NCBI RefSeq assembly: GCF_003112535.1
Contig: NZ_BEWA01000014.1
Location: 1-64,000, forward strand
Length of the DNA stretch: 64,000 bases
From: Streptomyces rishiriensis
GTDB taxonomy: Bacteria; Actinomycetota; Actinomycetes; Streptomycetales; Streptomycetaceae
Reading direction: 5' to 3'
The position numbers were made by a program, and so were the translations under genes. Positions within the stretch are counted from its first letter, which is position 1; each line of letters opens with the position of its first letter. Below, one piece after another: positions 40,505 through 50,185 of this stretch. The notes beneath the pieces were generated by a model. That model made no database searches. It had not been told where the DNA came from and saw only the letters and a list, made by a program, of their open reading frames with translations.

Positions 40505-41341
40505 ATGACCGAGTACCTGGCCGTAGCCGACGGCACCATCGCTTACGAGGTGGCGGGGTCCGGGCCCCTGATCGTGCTCGCGCACGGCATGGGCGACAGC
40601 CGCGCCGCCTACCGGGGCGTCGTGCCCCCGCTCCTCGCGGCGGGGTACCGGGTCGCCGCCGTCGACCTGCGCGGCTGCGGCGAGTCGAGCGTCGACTGGC
40701 CGGACTGGAGCCGCACCGCCATCGCCGGTGATCTGCTCGCCGTCGTCCGCCATCTGGGCGGCCCGGCCGTCCTCGTCGGCCACTCCGTGTCCGGCGGCGC
40801 CGCCACCATCGCCGCGGCGCAGGACCCCTCCCTGATCACCGCCGTCGTCGAGTTGGCGCCCTTCACCCGCAAGCAGTCGCTGCGTCTCGGCGACCTTCGG
40901 GTGAAGCGTTTCCGGCAGAGCCTGCTGCGGCTGCTCGGCGCCGGCGTGTTCGGCAGCGTGCCGCTCTGGCGCTCGTATCTCGACATGGCCTACCCCGGTG
41001 TGAAGCCGGCGGACTGGGCCGAGCGGCTCGGCCTCATCGAATCCCGGCTGCGTGAGCCGGGCCGGATGAAGGCCATGCAGGCGATGGGCCGCAGCGCCCC
41101 CACCGACGCGGGCGCGCGGCTCGGCGCCGTCCGCTGCCCGGTCCTGGTCGTGATGGGCACGCTCGACCCCGACTGGGCCGACCCGCACGCCGAGGGTTCG
41201 GCGATCGTCGACGCGCTGCCGTCCGGCCTCGGCAGGCTCGAGATGATCGAGGGCGCGGGGCACTACCCCCACCACCAGCTGCCCGACCAGGTGGCTTCGC
41301 TGGTCCTCGCCTTCCTCCGGTCGGACGCCGCTCGTGCCTAG
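40505..41341 (+). CDS. Alpha/beta hydrolase, first gene of a TetR-controlled operon
   Basis: A 278-residue alpha/beta hydrolase: IVLAHGMGDSRAAYRGVVPP (oxyanion loop), nucleophile elbow LVGHSVSGGAAT with Ser at about 100, acid in VVMGTLDPDWADP, and catalytic His in IEGAGHYPHHQLPDQ. AGGGGA precedes the ATG. The stop codon lies inside the first codons of the TetR gene (eight-base overlap). Promoter and twin operators lie directly upstream, so expression is likely induced by a compound the TetR protein senses; the hydrolase may act on that compound. Confidence 0.89.
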   Translation: MTEYLAVADGTIAYEVAGSGPLIVLAHGMGDSRAAYRGVVPPLLAAGYRVAAVDLRGCGESSVDWPDWSRTAIAGDLLAVVRHLGGPAVLVGHSVSGGAATIAAAQDPSLITAVVELAPFTRKQSLRLGDLRVKRFRQSLLRLLGAGVFGSVPLWRSYLDMAYPGVKPADWAERLGLIESRLREPGRMKAMQAMGRSAPTDAGARLGAVRCPVLVVMGTLDPDWADPHAEGSAIVDALPSGLGRLEMIEGAGHYPHHQLPDQVASLVLAFLRSDAARA

Positions 41342-41897
41342 GGCCGGCCTGGACCGGGCCGCCGTGGTCACGGCAGGCGCCGCCCTGGCCGACGAGGTGG
41401 GCCTCGACCGGCTGACGATGGGGCTGCTGGCCGAGCGCGTCGGCGTGCGCACCCCGTCCCTGTACAAGCACGTGGGCGGCCAGGAAGACCTCAACCGCGG
41501 TATCGCGGTCCTGGCCCTGGGCGAGGCCGCCGACGCCGTCGGCGTCGCGGTCCAAGGGCGCGCGGGCCGTGACGCCCTGGCGGCCGCGGCGCGCGCCTTC
41601 CGCGCCTTCGTCGTGGAGCACCCCGGCCGGTATGCCGCCACGATCGGCGTGGAACCGTCCGGACCCGACGATCCGCTGGCCGCCGAGGGCCGGCGGCTGC
41701 TGGACGCGTTCACCGCGGTCCTGCGCGGCTACGAGATCGCCGGGTCCGACGTGGACCACGCCCTGCGCATGCTCCGCAGCCTCTGCCACGGCTTCGCCAC
41801 GCTGCAGTCGGCCAACGGCTTCCAGTGGAGCGCCGACGTCGACGAGAGCTTCGAGTGGCTGATCGCCTTCACCGACCGGGGCCTGCGCGCCGGCTGA
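41334..41897 (+). CDS. TetR-family transcriptional regulator
   Basis: A 187-residue TetR protein. The N-terminal HTH reads AAVVTAGAALADEVGLDRLT and MGLLAERVGVRTPSLYKHVG; the rest is helical, with the conserved LRSLCHGFATLQSANGF segment of the WHG-type C-terminal domain. GTG start inside the upstream hydrolase gene, so it is cotranscribed. It most likely represses its own operon through the GGCTAA-N5-TTAGCC sites. Confidence 0.92.
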   Translation: MPRAGLDRAAVVTAGAALADEVGLDRLTMGLLAERVGVRTPSLYKHVGGQEDLNRGIAVLALGEAADAVGVAVQGRAGRDALAAAARAFRAFVVEHPGRYAATIGVEPSGPDDPLAAEGRRLLDAFTAVLRGYEIAGSDVDHALRMLRSLCHGFATLQSANGFQWSADVDESFEWLIAFTDRGLRAG

Positions 41898-42009
41898 GCG
41901 CTCCGCCGTCAGCCGCCACCGCGTACTTCCTTCTTCCTTGCGCGTGCCGCGCGGCCGGCGGCCCGCAAGTAGGCTTCACCTCCAACCGGCGTGACGGGGG
42001 ACGGAGCAC

Positions 42010-44190
42010 ATGACGGCTGAGACGGCACAGCGGTGGGGGTCGGCACTCGACGCGGTCGTGGTGTACGCGCAGGGGGCGCTCTGCCGCCGGCTGGCCCGGG
42101 GCAGCGTGCCGCCGGACGGCCGGGTCCGGGTGACGGGCCTGCCGCGTTCGCTGGACCCGGGATCCCTTCGGGCCCGGGTCACGGGCGCCCGCGCGGCACG
42201 CGTGGTCGAGGCGCGCGTGGAGGTCGAGGCCGAGCCGCTCGACGACGCCGGGTCGAACGCGTTGCGACGCGAGGTGGAGCGGCTGCGCGAGGAGTGGACG
42301 GCGGCGCAGGGTCGCCGGGACCGCCAGCTGGGTCTGATCGAGGAGGTCGGGGCTCTGCGCCCGGTCCCGCCCGCGCGCAGACGGGAGGACCCGCACCGCC
42401 GCACCCCCGTGGACGCCTGGCTGGGGCTCGCCGAGTTCGTCGACGAGCGGCTGACCCGCCTGCACGCCCGTCTCGTCGAACTGGAGGAGGCGCTGGAGCG
42501 CGCCGAGCACGCGTTCCTGCTCGCCTCCGACCGGCTCGACCGCGCTTCCACCGACGCACCGCCCGCGCAGGTGCGGACGACGGTCTCGGCGGTCCTGACG
42601 TTCGACGTCTCCTCCGGTCCGACGACGGCCGCGGAAGCCGAGACGGGGACAGGGACCGAGGCAGAGGCAGGAGCCGAGGTGGAGGCAGGAGCCGAGGTGG
42701 AGGTGGAGGTGGAGGTCGAGTACACGGTGCCGGGCGCCGTGTGGGCGCCGGCCTACCGGCTCGGCCGGCGTCCGGGCGACGGCGGCGGCCGCCTGGTGCT
42801 GCGGGCCTCCGTCGCCCAGCGCACCGGCGAGGACTGGACCGGCGTGCGCATCGCCCTGGCCACCGCCGACCTGCGGCGCCGTACCGATCTGCCCAGACTT
42901 CGCTCGATGCGCATCGGACGCCGTCAGCCCTCCCCCGCGCCGTCCGGCTGGCGCGAGCCGCCGACGGGTCTGGCCGACCTGTTCGCCGGCTACGACGGGG
43001 CAGACACCCGTACCGACCCGGCCCGCGCCGCCGCGCCCGGCGGCTCCATGGCGGTGGGCCAGGGCCGGCCGGTCGCGGCCGGCGCGCCGACGGGTTACGG
43101 CGCTCCCCCCTCCGTGCCGCTGCCCGGCAGCGCCTACCCGGAGGCCTTCGGCGGCGGCTCGGCCGATCTCGCGGCGCCGCCCCGCTCCCGCCCGGGGCCG
43201 GGCGGCGGAGCACGTGAGCGGACCGGCGGCATGCCGCCGGCGGCCCCCGCCGCCATGGCCTCGGCGCCCTCCGGCCGGGCGGCGGCGCCACCGCCCCCCG
43301 CGCCCGCGGCCCCCGGCTCGGCCGCCCCGAAGAGGGCGGCGCCGGCGGCCGGTCCGCCGCAGCCGAGCGGCGCCGAGCTCGACTACCCGGCGCTCGTCCT
43401 GAGCGGCCCCGACGACCAGGGGGCCCGCCGCGGCAGGCTGTTCCCCGACGCTCCCCACGACCCGGTGGCGGCCGAGTACCGTCGCCGCGCCGAGGCGGTG
43501 ACCGCGCTGCCGCTGCCCGGCCACGCGGTGCCGCCCCGCGTGTCGGCCGGCTCCTTCGACCACCGCTTCGACGCCGTCGCCCGCGCCGACATCCCCTCGG
43601 ACGGCGCCTGGCACACCGTCACCGTCGGCGAGATCCCGGTCGGACTGCGCACCGAGTACCTGTGCGTGCCGTCCGTGGAACAGACGGTGTACGGCACGCT
43701 GGTGCTCTCCCACTCCACCGACCAGGCGCTGCTGGCCGGCCCCGTGGAGGTCGTCGTCGGGGACGAGTTCCTGCTGACCGCCGCGCTGCCCACGCTCGCG
43801 CCGGGCGGTGTGTGCCGGGTGGGGCTCGGCCCGGCCGAGGGCATCCGGGTCACCCGCCGCACCACGGTGCACGAGTCGACCTCGGGGCTGCGCAACTCCA
43901 CCACGGTGCTCGATCACCGCGTCCACGTGGAGCTGGCCAACCGCCTGGCCGGACCGGTCACCGTGGAGGTCCGCGAGCGGGTCCCCGTCACGTCCGACGC
44001 CGACGTGCGCATCGAGGAAAGGGCCGACTGGTCGGTCCCCCACGACGACGCCGACGCCGAGCACCACGCCCCCGGCGCCCGCGTCTGGCGGGTGGACCTG
44101 CCCGCCGGCGGCGTCACCGCCCTCGACGGCGGCTACGAGATCCGCATCCCGTCCGCCAAGGCCCTGGCCGGCGGCAACCGCAGGAGCTGA
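42010..44190 (+). CDS. DUF4139/MuiA-like protein with a low-complexity insertion
   Basis: A 726-residue protein of the mucoidy-inhibitor A (DUF4140/DUF4139) family: N-terminal strand domain VVVYAQGALCRRLARG, a coiled-coil helix pair (residues ~75-185), and the DUF4139 beta domain starting VEYTVPGAVWAPAYRLG, VAQRTGEDWTGVRIALATAD and ending VWRVDLPAGGVTALDGGYEI. Two insertions interrupt it: an acidic AEAETGTGTEAEAGAEVEAG repeat (nt about 42640-42718) and a ~130-residue Pro/Ala/Gly stretch (nt about 43000-43370). No signal peptide. Function of the family is unknown. A second family member follows directly. Confidence 0.8.
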   Translation: MTAETAQRWGSALDAVVVYAQGALCRRLARGSVPPDGRVRVTGLPRSLDPGSLRARVTGARAARVVEARVEVEAEPLDDAGSNALRREVERLREEWTAAQGRRDRQLGLIEEVGALRPVPPARRREDPHRRTPVDAWLGLAEFVDERLTRLHARLVELEEALERAEHAFLLASDRLDRASTDAPPAQVRTTVSAVLTFDVSSGPTTAAEAETGTGTEAEAGAEVEAGAEVEVEVEVEYTVPGAVWAPAYRLGRRPGDGGGRLVLRASVAQRTGEDWTGVRIALATADLRRRTDLPRLRSMRIGRRQPSPAPSGWREPPTGLADLFAGYDGADTRTDPARAAAPGGSMAVGQGRPVAAGAPTGYGAPPSVPLPGSAYPEAFGGGSADLAAPPRSRPGPGGGARERTGGMPPAAPAAMASAPSGRAAAPPPPAPAAPGSAAPKRAAPAAGPPQPSGAELDYPALVLSGPDDQGARRGRLFPDAPHDPVAAEYRRRAEAVTALPLPGHAVPPRVSAGSFDHRFDAVARADIPSDGAWHTVTVGEIPVGLRTEYLCVPSVEQTVYGTLVLSHSTDQALLAGPVEVVVGDEFLLTAALPTLAPGGVCRVGLGPAEGIRVTRRTTVHESTSGLRNSTTVLDHRVHVELANRLAGPVTVEVRERVPVTSDADVRIEERADWSVPHDDADAEHHAPGARVWRVDLPAGGVTALDGGYEIRIPSAKALAGGNRRS
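42640..42720 (+). repeat. GAGGTGGAG-type short tandem repeats
   Basis: Runs of GAGGCAGGAGCC and GAGGTG units encode an Ala/Glu/Val/Thr-rich acidic insertion just before the conserved DUF4139 domain. Likely to vary in length by slippage. Confidence 0.7.
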
Positions 44191-44198
44191 CACAGCCC

Positions 44199-45758
44199 AT
44201 GTCCACGGCACCGGAGCCGATCCCTCTCCCCGTCACCGCCGTCACCTGTCTGGAGGACCGCGCCCACGTCGAACGCACCGCCGAGCTCGCCCTGGAGGCG
44301 GGGGTCCAGCGGCTGCGCCTGGGCCCGGTCAGCGCGCTGGCCGTCGACCGTACGCTGCACGCCGAACTGACCGCCCCGCACGCGGCGACCGTGCTCGACG
44401 TGCGGATCGTGCGCAGCATGCGGCCGCGCGGGCCGCGGCCCTGCGACGACGACTCCGCCCTGCGACGCCGGCTGAAGGAACTCGAAACCGAGCTGGAGGA
44501 CCTGGGCCGTCGGCGCGACCGACTGCTGACGCGCCTGGACGTGGTCGGCCGTCTCGCCGCCGATCTGCTGCGGGAGATCGGCGAAGGCGCCGGCTTCGGG
44601 GAGAGCGAAGGGCCCCGCTGGCATCGCGAACTGGACCGGGTGGACGCCGAACGCGCCTCCCACGACGAGCGACTGCGCGCCGTGGACGCCCGGTCGGCCG
44701 CCCTGAACGCCGAACTGGCCGAGATCCGGCGGGTCATGGAGCTCGCCGAGGAGGAACCGGCCGAGCTGATCGGCCACATCGAACTGACCGTCGAGGCCAC
44801 GGCCGCCGGTCCGGCCGGGCTGCGGCTGAGCCACCTCACCCCGTGTGCGCTGTGGCGGCCCGTCTACCGGGCCGTGCTCGACGGCGACTCCCTCACGTTG
44901 GAGACCGACGCGACGGTCTGGCAGCGCACCGGCGAGGACTGGTCGGACGTCCGGCTGACGCTGTCGACGGCGCGCTCGGCGGCGGCGACCGGGCCGCCCC
45001 GGCTGGGCGAGGACCGGCTGACCCTTCAGGACCGCTCCTCGGCGGAGCGGCGCACGGTCGACGTCGAGCTGCGCGAGGAGGACGTCGCCGACCTCGGGCC
45101 CACTCCGGTGCTCGGCCTGCCGGGGGTGGACGACGGCGGCGAGGTCCGGGTGCTGAGCGCCCCCGCACCGGTGTCCGTGCCGGCCGACGGGCGTGCCCAC
45201 CGGGTGCCGCTGTCCGCCTTCACCACCACCGCCGGGATCGAGTACGCCTGTGCGCCCGAGCTGTCGCCGCTGGTCACCCAGGTGGTGCGGTTCGACAACC
45301 TGTCGGGCCACGCGCTCCTCGCCGGTCCCGTCGACCTGGTCCGCCACAGCGGGTTCAGCGGCCGCGGCGCGCTGGAGTTCACCGCGCCGGGCGCCCCCGC
45401 GGAGCTGGCCTACGGCAGCCGCGACGACCACCGGGTCACCCGGCGGACCGAGGAGACCCGCGACACCTCGGCGATCACCCAACGGACCCTGGTCACCCGC
45501 ACGGTGCGGCTCCACCTGTCCCGGTTCTCCACCCCCGGCGAACACGGCGATCAGACAGTCGTGCTGCGCGAGCGGATCCCGGTCTCCGAGGTCTCGGCGG
45601 TGCAGACGCGTGTGCGGGAGGACGCCTGCTCCCCCGCCCCCGACACGGTCGACGCCGACGGCATCGCCCGCTGGAACCTCGTCCTCCCTCCCGGGGGCAG
45701 GCGCACGGTCACTCTGGTCTACGAGTTGTCGGCGAGCGCGAAGGTAAACGGGCTGTGA
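44199..45758 (+). CDS. Second DUF4139/MuiA-like protein
   Basis: A 519-residue paralogue of the upstream protein without its insertions: PVTAVTCLEDRAHVERTAEL, a coiled-coil region (ALRRRLKELETELEDLGRRR), then VTVEATAAGPAGLRLSHLTP-like strands, ALWRPVYRAVLDGD, VWQRTGEDWSDVRLTLSTAR and the C-terminal WNLVLPPGGRRTVTLVYELS. It begins nine bases after the upstream stop, with AGGAG overlapping that stop, so the pair is cotranscribed and probably forms a hetero-complex. Function unknown. Confidence 0.83.
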   Translation: MSTAPEPIPLPVTAVTCLEDRAHVERTAELALEAGVQRLRLGPVSALAVDRTLHAELTAPHAATVLDVRIVRSMRPRGPRPCDDDSALRRRLKELETELEDLGRRRDRLLTRLDVVGRLAADLLREIGEGAGFGESEGPRWHRELDRVDAERASHDERLRAVDARSAALNAELAEIRRVMELAEEEPAELIGHIELTVEATAAGPAGLRLSHLTPCALWRPVYRAVLDGDSLTLETDATVWQRTGEDWSDVRLTLSTARSAAATGPPRLGEDRLTLQDRSSAERRTVDVELREEDVADLGPTPVLGLPGVDDGGEVRVLSAPAPVSVPADGRAHRVPLSAFTTTAGIEYACAPELSPLVTQVVRFDNLSGHALLAGPVDLVRHSGFSGRGALEFTAPGAPAELAYGSRDDHRVTRRTEETRDTSAITQRTLVTRTVRLHLSRFSTPGEHGDQTVVLRERIPVSEVSAVQTRVREDACSPAPDTVDADGIARWNLVLPPGGRRTVTLVYELSASAKVNGL

Positions 45759-45769
45759 TCCCGTCGGGC

Positions 45770-45804
45770 CGGCACCGCGTCCGCGCGAGGCGGAGGCGGT
45801 GCCG
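45770..45804. terminator. Bidirectional terminator between convergent genes
   Basis: CGGCACCGC (45770-45778) pairs with GCGGTGCCG (45796-45804), with further partial pairing inside. It lies 12 bases after the DUF4139 stop and about 54 bases beyond the convergent sugar-dehydrogenase stop. Confidence 0.7.
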
Positions 45805-45857
45805 GGCCGAGGGGTCGCGGGACGCGGGACGCGCGTCGACGGGGCGACGGGGCGGCC

Positions 45858-47888
45858 TCAGTCGCCGATGCTCACCCGGAAGATCTTGTCCGATCCGTCC
45901 GCCGCGCCTCCGTTGTTGTCGCAGTTGGTCGTCGACAGCCACAGCTGGTCGGCTCCCGGCACCTTGGTGACGGTCCGCAGCCGGCCGTAGGCGCCGACGT
46001 AGTACGCCGTCGCCGTGCCGACGTTCTCCGTGTCCCCGTTGATCGGGATCCGCCACAGCCGCTCGCCGCGCAGCGACGCCATGTAGACGGTGTTGCGGAC
46101 GATGGCGATACCGCTCGGCGAGGCCTCGGAGACGTTCCAGGTCTTCTTGGGGTTGGTCATGCCGGAGACGTCGCAGGCGCCTTCGCAGGTCGGCCAGCCG
46201 TAGTTGGCGCCCGGCTTGATCAGGTTCAGCTCGTCCTTGGAGCTGTTGCCGAACTCCGCTTCCCACAGCCGCCCGTTGCGGTCGAACGCGAGGCCCTGCG
46301 GATTGCGGTGGCCGTAGCTGTAGACGTAGGTGCCGAACGGGTTGCCGGGGGCGGCCTTGCCGTCCGTCGTCATGCGCAGGATCTTGCCGTTCAGGGAGTT
46401 CTTGTCCTGTGCCAGGTCGGGGGTCTGGGCCTCGCCGGTGGAGACGTAGAGGTAGCCGTCGGGGCCGAAGGCCAGCCGTCCGCCGTTGTGGTAGCGGTTC
46501 TTCTTGATGCCCTGGAGGAGAACCGTGTAGCCGGTCAGCGAGTTGCCGTCGTACGTCATGCGGACGACCCGGTTGCCCTCGGCCGCGGTGTGCATGAAGT
46601 ACACGTAGTGGTCGGAGGCCCACCTGGGGTCGACGGCCACGCCGAGCAGTCCTCCCTCGCCGTTGGTGGTCACGGCGTTCGGCACCGTGCCCACCAGGGT
46701 CCTGGCTCCGTCCTTGGTCGCCTTCCAGACCCGGAAGTCGTCCCGTTCGGTCACCAGCGCGCTCTGTCCGTCGGGCATCCACTGGATGCCCCACGGGATC
46801 GTCCAGCCGCTGGAGACGGTGGCGATCGAGGACGGCACCCCGCCGTCGGCCGTGCACGCCTTCGTCCGGAAGGTGACCGTGTTGCCGGGCGGGGACACGT
46901 TTCCGGCCGCGTCCCGCGCCACCACGTTCAGGGTGTACGGGCTGTCGCAGGCGAGCCCGGTGAGCTTGGTCGACGTGCCGGTGACCGTCTTGTAGACGGT
47001 GTCGCCGCTGCGCACGTCGTAGCCCGTGACGCCCTTGTCGTCGGTCGACGCGCCCCACGTCAGCCCGGCGCTGTCCGCCGTGACGGCCGAGGCGCTGAGC
47101 GTTCCCGGCGCGGTGGGCGCGGTCGTGTCGGAGCTGGGCGCGGTCGTGCAGTCGACCACCGGGCTGGCCTGAGAGGTGTTGCCGGCCGCGTCCCGCGCGA
47201 TGACGGTCAGGTCGTAGACGGTGTTCGGGCTCAGCCCCGTCAGCGTCTTCGAGGTGGCGTCGCCCGCGGCCTCGCCCAGTTTGTTGCCGTGTTCGTAGAG
47301 GTCGTACGCCGTCACGCCCACGTCGTCGGTCGAGGCGCCCCAGGACAGGGTGAGCCGGTCCTCGCCGATCGCGGAGCAGCTCGGCTGTCCCGGCCGGGTG
47401 GGCGCCTGGCCGTCGGCGGCCGCTCCGACCCCGATGCGGTCGAGGTTGGGTCCGCCGTTCGCCGTGGTGGCGGTCGCGCGGATCTTGTTGGCGCCCGCGC
47501 TCAGCGGCACGTCGACGGTCCTGGTCGCCCAGGTGTCCCAGTCGGCCGTCGCCGGGAACGAGACGCCCGCGGCGACGACCGTCCCGCCGACGGAGATGTC
47601 CATGGGCCGGTCGACGGACGTGCCGTTGGCGTAGCGCAGGGTGACGGACGCGGTCCCGGCGGCGGCCGCGGCGACCGTGAACTCCACGGCGGAGCCCTTG
47701 ACGTTGGTGTAGTCCACGAACCCGGTGCCGGTGTACCCGGTGTGGTTGGTCGCGACGGCGCCCTGGGTGACGACGGCGTCCTCGGCCTGGTAGTCGGTGG
47801 CGGCGTGCGCAGGCCAGGAGGCCAGTCCGGCCAGCGGGAGCGCCATGACCAGGGAGAGGCCCCACGGCAGTGCTCTGATGGGTTTCAC
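45858..47888 (-). CDS. Secreted PQQ-type sugar dehydrogenase with CBM and two FN3 domains
   Basis: A 676-residue secreted protein: signal peptide (PIRALPWGLSLVMALPLAGL, cleavage near PAHA), a CBM35/CBM6-like domain (YQAEDAVVTQGAVATNHTGY, GAVAT..GPNLDRIGVG), two FN3 domains each with WGASTDD and RDAAGN, then a GSDH-type six-bladed propeller (about 350-676) with HNGGRLAFGPDGYLYVSTGE and SYGHRNPQGLAFD. Such enzymes (soluble glucose/hexose-oligosaccharide dehydrogenase type) oxidise sugars with PQQ. GTG start after AAGGGAACAACC. It is the last gene of the polysaccharide operon, 11 bases after the GH27-GH18 gene, so its substrate is probably a released sugar. A sugar-binding or oxidising role in the operon is inference. 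Confidence 0.87.
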   Translation of the reverse strand: MKPIRALPWGLSLVMALPLAGLASWPAHAATDYQAEDAVVTQGAVATNHTGYTGTGFVDYTNVKGSAVEFTVAAAAAGTASVTLRYANGTSVDRPMDISVGGTVVAAGVSFPATADWDTWATRTVDVPLSAGANKIRATATTANGGPNLDRIGVGAAADGQAPTRPGQPSCSAIGEDRLTLSWGASTDDVGVTAYDLYEHGNKLGEAAGDATSKTLTGLSPNTVYDLTVIARDAAGNTSQASPVVDCTTAPSSDTTAPTAPGTLSASAVTADSAGLTWGASTDDKGVTGYDVRSGDTVYKTVTGTSTKLTGLACDSPYTLNVVARDAAGNVSPPGNTVTFRTKACTADGGVPSSIATVSSGWTIPWGIQWMPDGQSALVTERDDFRVWKATKDGARTLVGTVPNAVTTNGEGGLLGVAVDPRWASDHYVYFMHTAAEGNRVVRMTYDGNSLTGYTVLLQGIKKNRYHNGGRLAFGPDGYLYVSTGEAQTPDLAQDKNSLNGKILRMTTDGKAAPGNPFGTYVYSYGHRNPQGLAFDRNGRLWEAEFGNSSKDELNLIKPGANYGWPTCEGACDVSGMTNPKKTWNVSEASPSGIAIVRNTVYMASLRGERLWRIPINGDTENVGTATAYYVGAYGRLRTVTKVPGADQLWLSTTNCDNNGGAADGSDKIFRVSIGD

Positions 47889-47899
47889 GGTTGTTCCCT

Positions 47900-50185
47900 T
47901 CAGCCCGTGTACTGGGCGAAGACCTTCAGGAAGTCGTACGGCTGTTGCGCGACGCCGCTGCAGGAGTCGCCGTCGGTCCCGGAGCCGCAGGCCCGGTCGC
48001 GGTTGACGGACCAGTAGGTGAGGCGGCCGATGTGGTGTTGCCGGGCGTAGGCGAGCATCGTCGTGAAGTCGGCGACGCGGACCCGTTCGCCGCTGTCGTC
48101 GGTCCTGCCGTTCATCGACGAGAGCCCGATGTGGGCGTAGGCGGCGGCATCGGTGTAGCCGTAGGCCGACCTGACCTTGCCCTTGAGACCCTCCATGGCC
48201 TGTGTGGTGAGCGTGCCCATGGTCGTGGCGCCGCCGCCGAAGTCGAACGGCATGATGCACCAGACGTCGTTCGCCAGACCGGAGTCGGCGGCCCGCTTGA
48301 TCATGTCCACGCCGGTGGAGTCCGGACCGGAGGTCGTGGCGCCGAAGGTGATGACGGTCTTCAGTCCGGCGTTGTTCGCCTTGACGATCTTCAGCGCGTC
48401 GACGACCCGCTGCCGGACCGCGGCGCTGGACCACTCGGTGTTCTCGATGTCGATGTCGAGGGCCTTGAGGCCGTACGCCTTGATCACCTTCTGGTAGGCG
48501 CCCGCCAGCGCGGAGGCGCTGGAGCACTTCTCGCCGAGCTTCGCGCCGCTCCAGCCGCCGACGGAGACCATGACGTCACCGCCGGCCGCCCGGATCGCGT
48601 TGATCTTCGACTGGTCGTCGCCGCCGGTCAGCGGGCGCGAGCCGTCCCACTTCGGGTTGCAGCCGCCGTCGGAGAGGACGAACGCGAGGGTGAACCACCT
48701 GACGCCGGTCGCGGCCATCACCGAGGCCGGGGCGGGCGGGCTGCCCCAGCCGAGGTACTCGTAGGGGGCGACGGCCATGCCGGGTGCTGCGGCCCGGGTC
48801 TGCCGGGAGCCGGGCGCGTTCGGGGAGCCGGCCGGCTTCACCCGGATCAGCCGGGTCTCGCCGGGGCGCAGCGTCGCGGCGTAGGAGTCCGCGATCACGC
48901 CTTTGTGCGAGCCCGACCACAGGTCGGTGACGTCACCGGACCCGGTGAAGCCGACCTGCGACCAGTCCACACCGACCGAAGTGCTGCCGGACGTACCGGT
49001 GTTGAAGAGCGCCACGACGTACTGTCCGTCGCTCTCCCTCTTGCTCCACACCTGTGCGGCCCCGCTCTTCACGATGCGAGAGGCGGCCACGCCGTCCTGG
49101 TTCACGCCGATCAGCCGGTCGTTGGTCAGCATCGCCCTGTCGACGGCGTCGAGGTGGGTGAGGTCGGTGCCGAGCAGCAGCGGGGAGGCCGCCATCGCCC
49201 ACAACGTGAAGTGGGAGCGGCGTTGGTCGGCGGTGAGGCCCACCTGGTCGCCGTTGCCGAGCTCCAGCGAGTCCAGGTCGTTCCAGCCTCCCGGTCCGGC
49301 GTACCGCTGCCAGGAGGCGGCCGAGTCGAAGCGCCCCGCCACGTGCGACCAGTCGGTCAGCGGATAGCCGCTGCCGTTGGCGCCCGGTCCGCAGTAGCAC
49401 TCGACGTCGCCCTGGGTGCGCCAGCTGTTGGCGAGCCGACGCCACGTGGCGGCGTTCGCGATCGGCAGGTTGTTGGACAGGGCGTAGTTGACGGGCCGTC
49501 CGGTAGCCCGCAGTGCCGTGTCCCAGGCCTGCACGTCCGGGACGTCCGCGCTGCCCACGCCGTCGATCTTCAGGTAGTCGACTCCCCAGGAGGCGAACTG
49601 CTTCGCCCACGAGTTCACGAACTCCTGGGCGCCGGGCTTCCCGTAGTCGATGGAGTACATGTTCTTGCAGTTGTAGTTCTTCTCGGGCTTCGAGGTGTCC
49701 GCGATGTCCTTCGCGTGGTAGGAGGTGCCCTCGATCGGGGTGTTCCTGGTGACGGCGTTCCGGGCGATGCCGGGCGTGACGTAGAAGCCGAACTTCAGGC
49801 CCTTGGAGTGGACGTAGTCGGCCAGTTCCTTGATGCCGCCCGGGAACTTGGCCGTGTCCACGCTCCAGCGGCCGTAGGAGTCCACGACGAAGCCGTCCGC
49901 GTCGCACTTCTGCCAGAAGTCGTCGAGGTTGACGTACACGAAGCCGTGGTCCTTGAGGCCGGTGGACACCAGGGCGTCGGCCTGTGCCTTGATCTTGGCC
50001 TCGGTCGGGGTGCGGCGCGCGAAGCTCCAGCTGCTCCAGCCCATGGCGGGCCGGACCGACTGGCCGTTGTCGGACGCGGCCGCCGGGCGGGCTGCGGCCA
50101 GCAGCGGGACGGCCGAGGCGATCAGCAGCCCGACCATGGCCACGATCAGTGATCTGACACGGGTGACACGGGTGATACCTGTCAT
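47900..50185 (-). CDS. Secreted GH27 alpha-galactosidase fused to a GH18-like domain
   Basis: A 761-residue secreted fusion. After the signal peptide (LIVAMVGLLIASAVPLLAAA), residues ~45-430 form a GH27 domain: MGWSSWSF, YVNLDDFWQ, GVDYLKIDG with the nucleophile Asp, YALSNN, and WNDLDSLELGNG with the acid/base Asp. After a short Pro/Ala linker, residues ~455-761 form a GH18-type barrel: GCNPKWDGSRPLTGGDD, ISVGGWSG-like GDVMVSVGGWSG, and LKALDIDIENTE holding the D-x-D-x-E catalytic motif. Two unrelated catalytic domains in one chain are uncommon. ATG overlaps the preceding stop by four bases (ATGA) and has AGAGGGGACAG upstream. Substrates: alpha-galactosides and a GlcNAc-type polymer, by family only. 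Confidence 0.88.
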   Translation of the reverse strand: MTGITRVTRVRSLIVAMVGLLIASAVPLLAAARPAAASDNGQSVRPAMGWSSWSFARRTPTEAKIKAQADALVSTGLKDHGFVYVNLDDFWQKCDADGFVVDSYGRWSVDTAKFPGGIKELADYVHSKGLKFGFYVTPGIARNAVTRNTPIEGTSYHAKDIADTSKPEKNYNCKNMYSIDYGKPGAQEFVNSWAKQFASWGVDYLKIDGVGSADVPDVQAWDTALRATGRPVNYALSNNLPIANAATWRRLANSWRTQGDVECYCGPGANGSGYPLTDWSHVAGRFDSAASWQRYAGPGGWNDLDSLELGNGDQVGLTADQRRSHFTLWAMAASPLLLGTDLTHLDAVDRAMLTNDRLIGVNQDGVAASRIVKSGAAQVWSKRESDGQYVVALFNTGTSGSTSVGVDWSQVGFTGSGDVTDLWSGSHKGVIADSYAATLRPGETRLIRVKPAGSPNAPGSRQTRAAAPGMAVAPYEYLGWGSPPAPASVMAATGVRWFTLAFVLSDGGCNPKWDGSRPLTGGDDQSKINAIRAAGGDVMVSVGGWSGAKLGEKCSSASALAGAYQKVIKAYGLKALDIDIENTEWSSAAVRQRVVDALKIVKANNAGLKTVITFGATTSGPDSTGVDMIKRAADSGLANDVWCIMPFDFGGGATTMGTLTTQAMEGLKGKVRSAYGYTDAAAYAHIGLSSMNGRTDDSGERVRVADFTTMLAYARQHHIGRLTYWSVNRDRACGSGTDGDSCSGVAQQPYDFLKVFAQYTG

